Below are positions 8,707 to 16,648 of a DNA stretch of 27,991 nucleotides, one piece after another. The number at the start of each line of letters is the position of its first letter. The first letter of the stretch is position 1. Source of the DNA: Gracilaria caudata (taxonomy: Eukaryota; Rhodophyta; Florideophyceae; Gracilariales; Gracilariaceae); contig JASCIV010000263.1 in assembly GCA_030374735.1 (NCBI GenBank), positions 1-27,991 on the forward strand, written 5' to 3'. The notes under the pieces are model-generated. The model searched no databases. It saw nothing but the letters and a program-made list of their open reading frames with translations, and was not told where the DNA came from. The translations under genes and the position numbers were made by a program.

Positions 8707-10090
8707 TCCAACCTTGTTCCAAATTGGAAAACTTAAGGTTTTCTGGGAGCTGCGGGAAAAGCCATTTATACGTAATGAAAGCATTTGGCACGTGTCTGTC
8801 GACTTTTATATCCAAATCGAAACCGCGTTACAGTAGGTTCATAAATGTTTTCTTGCTTTCAATTAGAAATTAACAATAAATAATACTCGGCTACAGTATG
8901 TCATACACGCTACTGACAGCAAGGACTGTTTTTGGTTCGAAACGGCGAAAGGCTGTTTTGTACTTTCAAGTTAACTGCAATACTAATTGCTTGCGTACTG
9001 CAAGATAAACGCAAATGTTCCGGAGCTGAACGCATAACTTTGTTGCTTTCATGGTGTGAAATGATATCGTGAAACAGCTTACAGTTTTTAGTTTATAATC
9101 TTTGAAATTAAGGCATAATCAAACCCTTAAAATTATGAAAAAAACTTAATTTTGACGTTTTGTTTTGGTCGCTAACTGTTTGCATATTTCGAGTTAATTC
9201 AAAGTTAGTATACAGTTCGATGTATATTCTCTGAACGATTCTTGAAAGGTCTACAACTTCAGTTAGATCCAAACTACGAGAGAAGCTGCGGCATAAGCTA
9301 GTTCTTAAAAAGTTACTTTCGATGTCTGAAATTAACCCTTACAAGTGGTGCACGCAGTGTTATGTAAGACAAGTTACACACGTGGCGTTTTTGAATAGCC
9401 AAAAAAAATAGTACTGTAATGTGTCGTGCAAACCACATTTAGTACAGAGTGTTTTTATTGCGCCTTAAGCGCTTTTCCCGCAGCTTCCTGTAACAATTTG
9501 ATTTACAAACGTACGGAGGTAGCCGTCGTCAACATTTTGCAGCAACAGTCGACTTCACCGTCGGGGGAGGTAGTACGCTTCGCAGAAAGTATCCGAACGC
9601 CGAAACTTGGGCAACGGGGAAAACACTCGACAAGCGAGGTCGCGCGCGTCTTTAAGTGAGCAACCAATATTAATCAGTATCAATAATGTGGACGATGGCT
9701 TACCGCCAGCGCGGTAGCGTTGCTGTTCTATCACAGGCGGCGTAACTGCGCGACTTCTGTCAGCATGCAGCTCGTTCATTGCTTTGATGGCTTGATCGCT
9801 CGCTGGCCACACTTTGTATGAAGATGGCCTCTTATTCTTGCTCTATAACCAGGTAGAGGACGCATGTTTGGTAATAGAGGTGCACTTTTTTCGGTTGTAT
9901 CGTCGAGTAAGGTATTGCTTACAGGTCGAGAAGAGGCGGTTCCGACAATTCTCTCTCGCTGGCTATGCACAACAATTCGTCGCATGTTTCTGGGCTGTAC
10001 GCACTTGTACTTGAAATGTGGTAACACGTCCACATGGCATTTCTTTTTCTGTCGTATCCTGCAACTCTTCTACGACCATAGGAGATAGTC

Positions 10091-10128
10091 CTGCAACTGC
10101 CATATGCGCCAGCATATGGCAGTTGCAG
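10091..10128. repeat. Perfect stem-loop, 17-bp arms, 4-base loop
   Basis: Arms ctgcaactgccatatgc (10091-10107) and gcatatggcagttgcag (10112-10128) pair at all 17 positions around the loop gcca. A few more pairs can form outside with one bulge. It is unrelated in sequence to the other inverted repeats and lies about 610 bases before the dioxygenase fusion start. Confidence 0.85.
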
Positions 10129-10738
10129 ACGACGAAGTAACCACAAATGAGAGCAGACAGTAGTGCTGCGTACATTCTCTGTTCCCATGCTTTCTACACT
10201 AACTTACCTCTCGGCAGGATAATACATCGATATACGGCATTTCTGCGGCTAACGTGCTTCCATTGTTTCTCCGTGGTACGTTCGACCGAGCCATCGTAAA
10301 CTCTGTTTTGTCAGCAATTCACTGCAACGGTTAAAGATTCCCGTTCGCGAGTGGTTCATATGTTTTCCTTTTCTATGCTATCTTCATCGACTCACAATTC
10401 TTGCACCTTCTGCCGCAAAAAGGAAAAAGAGCTGATTGATAATGTCTGACGGAACTCGTTTGATCCCAGCCGCACATGTAAATCGCTTCGGCAGATTGTT
10501 GCCCATCATGTACATTCCTTGCTTGTAAGGAAGCTCAACGCCGTTGTTCTAGAGCTGAAGCGAATTGTAGCTGTTCTCCCCGAAAATTCCTTTTCTTCTA
10601 CAGCGACATAATCTTTAAATGTCAGGTAAGCAGATGTGTGTTCCTGCATTTATTAATCTAGAGAAACATCCGTACGAGTCTCCTTCTGCTTTCAAAAGCT
10701 AACAAAAAGGGTTCTTACCCGATCTTCATGCCTCGCCC

Positions 10739-13700
10739 ATGGTCACCAACCGCGCAAGGCTTTACCCCTTTCTCACCAACATGTCAAAGTGGGCCCCCAG
10801 TTTTACCTACCTTTCATCTCATCCAGGCGATAACGGGAAAGCTTTTCTATCCGACTCCGATGGATTTCTGCCGCCGCTGCCTCTACCAGCCCTCCCCGCA
10901 CCGTTTTCTGAGTGGCACACCCTAGCGCGCCAGCTTCCCTCTCTGTACGAGTCCGGAGAATGGGATCATTTTGTCGCATCTCTTCCAGATGAGAAACGTT
11001 TTCCACTTCATCAACTATCGGACGAACACCTTCTCCGCGCCAATCTCGCTCTTGGCTCGATTGCGCACGCAATTTTTCATGTTGCCAAGAAGACCATCCC
11101 CATTTGCATTGCGGCACCTTGGAAGAACGTGTCCGACAGACTTGGTCGATCAATCCCATGTTTAGCGTCGATTGACTTCCTTCTCTACAATCCTGAATCC
11201 CTACCGAAGTACGAAGGGAAGAAGATTGGGTTGCCTTACAATCAAATGCGACCGTCTATCACAATGACTTCTCTGAAAGCGGAATACAATTATGTTTTGA
11301 AGGGATATTCAATCGAGCACGCTGCACGCCCACTTCCCAAACTGGTAACCCGTGCGCAAAATGCTGTATTGAATGCTGATGATGAGCAGCTTCGAGAAAC
11401 TCTCATTGATATGATTGACGTACTCGAAGACATGACCAAAGCATTTGCGAAACCGGATTCGAGACCACTGAATAAGTTATCAATGGATACCGTCGACTGG
11501 TCTCGATCCATCGACATATCAGCCTCACCAGTACAACAAGGAGAGAAGGGGGGTTCTGGTTTGCTCTTTCCGAGTATTCACTTGCTTGATGCATTCTTCT
11601 GCCGAAAGAAGTACGAAACAGAGTTAGGCAAGCTGGAGAAGCATGAGAGGTCTTGGCTTCCACAGATTCATCGGGAGTTCTTCTCAAAGGTTGCAGAGAC
11701 ATCCACTTTGGAATACCTACTTTCAAGTGAGAAGAAAGCACTCCTTGTTCTTTTCCGTCGAGCTCTCCTTGCTTTCGGCGGAGAGTCTGGGTTTCTGGGC
11801 AAGCATAGAATTCGTCTCACTGGATATCTAGAGATCATGTTCAAGATAGGACGGGAGGCGACAGGAAACGGCATGGGACAGTCAGTCAGTTGGGACCGAC
11901 GCATATGGAGGGTGATCAACGAGACAATGAAGCAATCCATGAGAGAGCGTGTTGGTATGAAGGAAGATTGGTACACCGAAGCATCGGTCAAGGCTGTTTC
12001 TCCGATACCTGGATGCCATGCATTTCGTGTCCTCATTGACGGGAACGGTGCTTTCCAGTACAAGCCAGGTGATCTCTTGGGTATTCTACCCGAGAATCGT
12101 GACTCTTTCCTTCACTCTGTTCTCCATTTATTGAACAAGAATCCAGATTCAAAAATCTCGGTGACAGATCGACAATGGATTCGCCTTTTGGCTTGCAGGG
12201 GACTCCCAGTGACCGCGGAAGAACTTGTAGACATCAAGTTGATTGATTTCCTCCGATATGCGAAGCTACAGCCACTCGACCGTCAACTTGGTTCACGAAT
12301 GGCCCAGGCAATGTCAATTAACGATCCGTTCATCGTGTCATTGCTGCAGGCTGAAGAAGCGACGAATGTCAAAGGTGTTTTACAACTTTTGAAGCATGTT
12401 GGCTTCTTGTCTGCTGAGAAACTGGTAGCAAAACTTGACGAGGTCTTCGAACCTCTTACACCTCGATACTACTCCGTCTCCTCACACATAGGATTAGAGC
12501 CGAGAGTCGTTGAGATCGTCGTCGGTCCAGTGCAGTATAAGGCAAAAGGCTTGATTTCAAATCACTCGTCGCTCTCCATCTCAGCCAAACGTCTGCAAGA
12601 CTATTCCAAGAACGTCGTATCGGATGTCTCAAGCCTAGCCTCTGCTGAAGACAGCACAGATCAAGACGGTGAAGAACATGATGCAAAACGGAGAAGAACT
12701 TCAGCAAAGCAACAGAGAATCTTCGAACGCTCTGCTTCTTTTCTCTATCTTCGAGAAAATTCAGATAGTGCAACACAATCCCCTTTCTCACTCGTTTCGG
12801 ACGGCGATACTGAGGAATGCACATCAGAAACTTTGCATGGAATTTCATCCTCTTACCTCCGCAGCTTGTCTCCTGGAAGCCTACTAACTGTTCGAGTCGT
12901 TCCCACCCTAGATTTCCATATGCCGCAGGATCCCACGATTCCACTCATCATGATCTCTCAAGGAACTGGATTTGCTCCGTTCAGGCCTTTTTTGAAGGAG
13001 CTTATTTTGCGAAAAAGACGTTGCGGTTCTCAAAGAAGGAAGTCTTGGCTCATATTGGGTGTGAAAACCAGACACGAAATCCCATTCATCGAAGATATCG
13101 AAGAGGCGGTGTGCACGGAAAAGGTGGCTGAGCTTTCACTCGCTATATCTCGCGAGGACTTTGAAGTAGATACAAGCATCGACTCTCCCCACTTGGGTTT
13201 TCGCCCATCGCCAAGAAAGCACTTGTCAGATCTTTTTAGCGGGCCAAGCAATTCCCTGAGGAAATTGTGGGACATGGTTCAAGATGAAGGGCATATCTTT
13301 GTCTGCGGGAAACCGGACCTGGAACTGATGACCCGTCACATGTTGGCCGCAGCAGCTCGGAAATATTCTCCAAACAAGGAACCTTCAAATGGAAACTCCG
13401 AAGATACTGTGGACCCAACATGCTTTGCGGATAGTCTGTGTGCCAACAAGCGACTCCACGCAGACTGCTATGATAGTGGTAAACCTGAGAAACTCAATGA
13501 CACGTACACGCCTGCAGAAGTAGCACGACATCGAACAAGTCGCGATTGCTGGGTCACTTTTCGGAATGGGGTATATGACATTTCGGAATATCTGCAGGTT
13601 CATCCAGGTGGTCCAAAGCTGCTTCTGGAGAAAGCAGGACAGGATATAACGGAGGACTTCAATACGTCGCATGGAGCTGATAATTATCGCGTTGCTTCGA

Positions 13701-14332
13701 TGCTTCACTCGTACAAGATTGCACATTTGGAACAGTTTTCGGAAGCTCATGATTCTATGAGATCGTTTATGAAAGAATGGAGTGTCCCGTTGTTGGCAGG
13801 AATTCAGGAGCGACAAGGTGTGTTCTCACTGGATTGGAATAACTTTGAGGATATTGACTTTTACTGCTATTCAGAGCATGCTGCTGGGCGGTACACCAAG
13901 CACAACGAAGCCCATACTGTACTCCAGAAGTTTATGAACTGCTATGAGCCGAAGATATTTGAGTTCTTGAGGACTTATGTAGCTGAAAAGCTAGATGAGC
14001 AGTTGGGCAACGTCGTCGGCAAGGACAAGGTTTTCAACACAGAGAGCATTGTAACTCAACTTGAATCGATAAGGAAAGAAGGGCTTGAACATCACAGAAA
14101 TCCGGAGGTTGGAAACGAAGAGAAGGAGTTGCATCAGAGGTTGAAGCAATGTGCCAAGTTTATGGAGGAGTACACATCATTGGCCGTGGAGATTCAGAGC
14201 AGCGTCGAGTTTGCTGCGCTTTGCTCACAACGTAGTCGTATTGAAGAGGTGGTGAGCAAGATGTTGGAGAACATATTCCATTGTGTTGCGAATAGGACAA
14301 AATACATCTACAAACTCTTACTCGAGGGGTAG
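10739..14332 (+). CDS. IDO-superfamily dioxygenase fused to FAD/NADPH reductase and cytochrome b5
   Basis: A 1197-residue single-frame protein (ccATGG start). Residues 41-380 resemble indoleamine 2,3-dioxygenase: the GFLPPLPLPALP opening, SIAHAIFHV, IAAPW, EYNYVLKGYSIEHAA, GGSGLLFPSIHLLDAFF, LPQIHREF, and His356 in GKHRIRLTGYLEIM as the likely proximal heme ligand. Residues 411-878 are a P450-reductase/CysJ-type module: FAD motifs RYYS (576-579) and GISS (701-704), NADPH motifs QGTGFAPFR (741-749), SRE (804-806) and VCG (855-857). There is no FMN domain, and an 88-residue charged insert lies at 612-699. Residues 917-1000 are cytochrome b5, with heme ligands His955 (HPGG) and His978. Residues 1001-1197 are helical and unrecognised. 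No signal peptide or membrane helix is visible, so it is probably soluble. Inferred role: a self-reducing tryptophan-type dioxygenase fed NADPH to FAD to b5 to heme. The usual substrate arginine seems absent, so the substrate is open. Confidence 0.9.
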   Translation: MVTNRARLYPFLTNMSKWAPSFTYLSSHPGDNGKAFLSDSDGFLPPLPLPALPAPFSEWHTLARQLPSLYESGEWDHFVASLPDEKRFPLHQLSDEHLLRANLALGSIAHAIFHVAKKTIPICIAAPWKNVSDRLGRSIPCLASIDFLLYNPESLPKYEGKKIGLPYNQMRPSITMTSLKAEYNYVLKGYSIEHAARPLPKLVTRAQNAVLNADDEQLRETLIDMIDVLEDMTKAFAKPDSRPLNKLSMDTVDWSRSIDISASPVQQGEKGGSGLLFPSIHLLDAFFCRKKYETELGKLEKHERSWLPQIHREFFSKVAETSTLEYLLSSEKKALLVLFRRALLAFGGESGFLGKHRIRLTGYLEIMFKIGREATGNGMGQSVSWDRRIWRVINETMKQSMRERVGMKEDWYTEASVKAVSPIPGCHAFRVLIDGNGAFQYKPGDLLGILPENRDSFLHSVLHLLNKNPDSKISVTDRQWIRLLACRGLPVTAEELVDIKLIDFLRYAKLQPLDRQLGSRMAQAMSINDPFIVSLLQAEEATNVKGVLQLLKHVGFLSAEKLVAKLDEVFEPLTPRYYSVSSHIGLEPRVVEIVVGPVQYKAKGLISNHSSLSISAKRLQDYSKNVVSDVSSLASAEDSTDQDGEEHDAKRRRTSAKQQRIFERSASFLYLRENSDSATQSPFSLVSDGDTEECTSETLHGISSSYLRSLSPGSLLTVRVVPTLDFHMPQDPTIPLIMISQGTGFAPFRPFLKELILRKRRCGSQRRKSWLILGVKTRHEIPFIEDIEEAVCTEKVAELSLAISREDFEVDTSIDSPHLGFRPSPRKHLSDLFSGPSNSLRKLWDMVQDEGHIFVCGKPDLELMTRHMLAAAARKYSPNKEPSNGNSEDTVDPTCFADSLCANKRLHADCYDSGKPEKLNDTYTPAEVARHRTSRDCWVTFRNGVYDISEYLQVHPGGPKLLLEKAGQDITEDFNTSHGADNYRVASMLHSYKIAHLEQFSEAHDSMRSFMKEWSVPLLAGIQERQGVFSLDWNNFEDIDFYCYSEHAAGRYTKHNEAHTVLQKFMNCYEPKIFEFLRTYVAEKLDEQLGNVVGKDKVFNTESIVTQLESIRKEGLEHHRNPEVGNEEKELHQRLKQCAKFMEEYTSLAVEIQSSVEFAALCSQRSRIEEVVSKMLENIFHCVANRTKYIYKLLLEG

Positions 14333-14340
14333 AGTCAGAA

Positions 14341-14376
14341 GCTGCCTATGATAATATCTTATCATACAGCTTTTTT
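14341..14376 (+). terminator. Stem-loop plus T run just after the dioxygenase fusion stop
   Basis: Arms gctg + tatgataa (14341-14344 and 14347-14354, with cc bulged) pair with ttatcata + cagc (14359-14370) around the loop tatc, followed at once by tttttt. It starts 9 bases after the stop codon. It looks like a bacterial intrinsic terminator but is AT-rich. In a eukaryote it would be a 3'-UTR stem-loop. Confidence 0.5.
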
Positions 14377-14901
14377 AGAATAGTTAAAACTACTACCGAT
14401 ATTAGAAATCCAATATGCATATCCTCTTTATTACAAAAAAAAGGAAAACGTTTGCTTCCACAAATGTGTACTTTTGCATTAGAAGTAGCGAGTTAGCCCA
14501 AAGGACCTTTGAGCTGGCCAGAAGCTTTCTTTTTGAGTCGGAAATAAGTCGATATGGATACAAAGCATGTACAGAGTAACACCATTCACTTCCATAGTAT
14601 TGCACGACGCTTTCGCCACGCTTCGGAGAGATGTGTTGTTCAGTACGATCAGCGAATATATGCGTGTACGCGTGGCATCGTGGGTTACGTGTACTGCTTA
14701 ACGGGGGGGTGTCGGTAGACCACCTGGCGAACTACGCAAGAGGGGCGCTTTGGATCAAGCTCGATTTGCGCCAATCGGCGCACGGCAACAGAGCATTGTA
14801 TTCCTTGTCGCTAAAACAAATTTCGTACATCACCTTGGCGACCTTCAGATTGGGCCGTGCCCATCCCAGCACACCTCCCACCGAGAGCGCGCATCGTCGC
14901 C
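14377..14901. other. Spacer between the dioxygenase fusion and the protease gene
   Basis: No credible gene. Segment 14611-14644 matches 16628-16669 (15 bases with one mismatch, then a 16-base identity), the 3' end of the minus-strand membrane-protein gene, and is probably a small fossil of that family. A frame running through this spacer into the protease gene from 14631 is in a different frame from the protease and has no support. Confidence 0.4.
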
Positions 14902-16062
14902 ATGCTCCAGCTCACGTTACTGCTGACGTTAAGCTCAGCCCACTTCGCCCACTCTCAGCAGACCCTAGTCTCGGAAGCCCCTCTCATCTTCGACGAGCCC
15001 GTTGTCGATCAAAAACCCGCCTGTCCCGTCGTGCTTCCTCTTCCATCGAACCTCTCACAACGCGTCGTAGGCGGCCAGCTCGTGGAGCACGACGACCTCT
15101 TGTTCCAAGCATGGCTCTCCTCGCCCGCGCGTTCCTGCAGCGCGACGCGCCTATCCAAGCACTGGGTGTTGACCGCGGCGCACTGTGACGTCACCCCGAT
15201 GTGGAATATCGACTTCCCCACACAGCACGGCCGTGACGCCTTCCAACGCGCTCGCATCGAGACTGTGTACCATCACCCCGACTACACCGCGGCCGAGGCG
15301 GATCCCTTCGACTTTGCTCTGCTTCGCATCGTGCCGCCTCCTTCCGAGCCGCCCAACGTGCACTTCGTGCGGCTCAATGCTGCGACGTCGATGCCCCTTG
15401 AAGGCGCGTTTGTTCGAGTTTCGGGGTATGGCCTTACCAGCTGGAATGGTTCCGACGTCTCACTATCGACGCAACCCTCTGGAGAGATATATTTCGTCGA
15501 CGTTCCAGTACATCGCTTTTCGCAATGCAACGAACGCTACTCCCTGCTCAGATCTACATATGTGCCACTGCTGGATATGAAGAACCATATGTGTGTAGGT
15601 TACGAGTTCAATCGTTGCAACCTTTGTTTCGGGGATTCAGGTGGCCCCTTCTTGCAGTACGATACGCTCGGACGTGCCGTGCAAGTAGCCGTAGTTTCAT
15701 GGACTTTCGGATGCGCTCTTCCGAAATATCCGGGCGTCGGCCTGCGCGTATCTGCTGCGTTGCCTTGGTTCAAAACCGTCGGCGCTATATTTGAGATCGG
15801 TGACGCGAAGCAGGAGTTCGGAGAGCAGGGCGCGGCGCCGAGCACTGTGTCGAAGCCTGTGACAAGTGACCCACCTGCCTCGGAGACCCCTGCTTTTGGC
15901 GGCGCCAACGAAAACGATGAGGGGCTGGTGGGGGCTATTGGGAGCGCAGGTCGGTGGCAGTTTCCCACTATCATGTTCGTGATTGCATTATTGTCAGTTA
16001 CACTGGGCTGTGCTTGTTTTTGTTTGATGAGGAAACCATCTCCATCAACCCCTGTGCTATAA
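14902..16062 (+). CDS. Membrane-anchored chymotrypsin-fold (S1) serine protease
   Basis: Starts at the ATG at 14902 (gccATGc); the longer frame begins with GTG and lacks a signal peptide. It has 386 residues: a signal peptide at 1-18 (LQLTLLLTLSSAHFAHS), a propeptide, an activation-type junction R54-VVGG, then the S1 domain with the triad His94 (TAAHC), Asp137 (DFALL) and Ser246 (GDSGGP). Cysteines 79/95, 209/231 and 242/271 match the conserved disulfides. A Pro/Ser/Glu-rich stalk (about 305-350) leads to a membrane helix (354-376) and a short tail. So it is a type I protein with an outward-facing protease. By alignment the S1-pocket base (trypsin Asp189) is Asn240 and Gly216 is Thr268, so trypsin-like specificity is not expected. 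An AATAAA lies 183 bases after the stop. The natural substrate cannot be read from sequence. Confidence 0.9.
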   Translation: MLQLTLLLTLSSAHFAHSQQTLVSEAPLIFDEPVVDQKPACPVVLPLPSNLSQRVVGGQLVEHDDLLFQAWLSSPARSCSATRLSKHWVLTAAHCDVTPMWNIDFPTQHGRDAFQRARIETVYHHPDYTAAEADPFDFALLRIVPPPSEPPNVHFVRLNAATSMPLEGAFVRVSGYGLTSWNGSDVSLSTQPSGEIYFVDVPVHRFSQCNERYSLLRSTYVPLLDMKNHMCVGYEFNRCNLCFGDSGGPFLQYDTLGRAVQVAVVSWTFGCALPKYPGVGLRVSAALPWFKTVGAIFEIGDAKQEFGEQGAAPSTVSKPVTSDPPASETPAFGGANENDEGLVGAIGSAGRWQFPTIMFVIALLSVTLGCACFCLMRKPSPSTPVL

Positions 16063-16244
16063 AATGGGCGCCTGTTTTCATTGTATGTGCGATAGTATTT
16101 TCGCTTCGGATGTTGGCGCCGCCGACAAGTGAACAGGACATCTGATCCGTATCTCAATCGATGTCGCCATACTACGCCACTTGTTACAAACTTTATTCTC
16201 GACGAGAAGCTGGCATTCACCAAGTTTATCAGATTTGTTACTTG

Positions 16245-16250
16245 AATAAA
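16245..16250 (+). terminator. Possible polyadenylation signal of the protease gene
   Basis: AATAAA in the context cttgAATAAAtg, 183 bases after the protease stop, with the same preceding ttg as the hexamer at 8701. Confidence 0.35.
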
Positions 16251-16439
16251 TGTTCTTTATTTGTACTCTTAACATCACCGGCATCGCTAAACTATACCTT
16301 GTCAACGGTTAAACCGCCCTTATTTCTGTGTTCCAATACTATTAAAAAAAACTCAGAACTGGGCATCGTCCAAAGGTCGATGTTCAATTTCAAGACATCT
16401 ACTTTCAATGAACAAAAACATCTTGATATTTACCACTTC

Positions 16440-16645
16440 CCTTGTACTCGTTCAAACTCTCAAGCTTCTCGAAGGTCTTGCCCATTCTTCTCCCGGATCA
16501 CGGGACATACACCATAGAAGTAAACTTCGCTCAGATCCTGGACATCAAAAGCCGACCATTTCGCCGCGTAACACGAGACCACTCATATTTACCGTACGCA
16601 GAAGTGTCGGTCGGCTTGAGGCAACGGTTTCGCCGCGCTTCGTTC
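16440..16645 (+). pseudogene. Truncated 5' fragment of the membrane-protein family
   Basis: This segment is clearly similar to 19423-19625, which spans the leader and first codons of the plus-strand family member. Shared blocks include ctcgaaggtcttgc, cctggacatcaa, tttcgccgcgta and ctcatatttacc. The start codon of the intact gene (ATG at 19483) corresponds to ACG at 16500, and a small insertion shifts the first codons. In the equivalent frame it still reads EVNFAQILDIKSRPFRRV against EVNITQFLDIKNQPFRRV, then SYLPYAE against SHLPYAD. Similarity ends before the first membrane helix, and the fragment abuts, tail to tail, the end of the minus-strand paralogue. It is best read as a dead partial duplicate. 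Confidence 0.75.
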
Positions 16646-16648
16646 CTA

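Larger units (their letters stand above)
8565..10738. other. AT-rich spacer upstream of the dioxygenase fusion gene
   Basis: The first half (8640-9430) is markedly AT-rich and holds no credible frame. The second half contains a strong inverted repeat (10091-10128). Close to the fusion gene, tttaaat at 10614-10620 could be TATA-like, and cag/gtaagc at 10623-10631 resembles a splice donor, so a short leader intron before the ATG at 10739 is possible. Frames of 65-90 residues on both strands look like chance. Confidence 0.4.

Noticed and set aside
8933..8950. ggttcgaaac, resembling a tRNA T loop
   Set aside because: No matching acceptor, D or anticodon stems can be drawn around it. Similar words near 18447 and 19036 fail the same test.
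12456..12944. Minus-strand frame of 162 residues within the dioxygenase fusion gene, and similar minus-strand frames there
   Set aside because: Antisense shadow of a strongly supported coding frame with conserved FAD and NADPH motifs.
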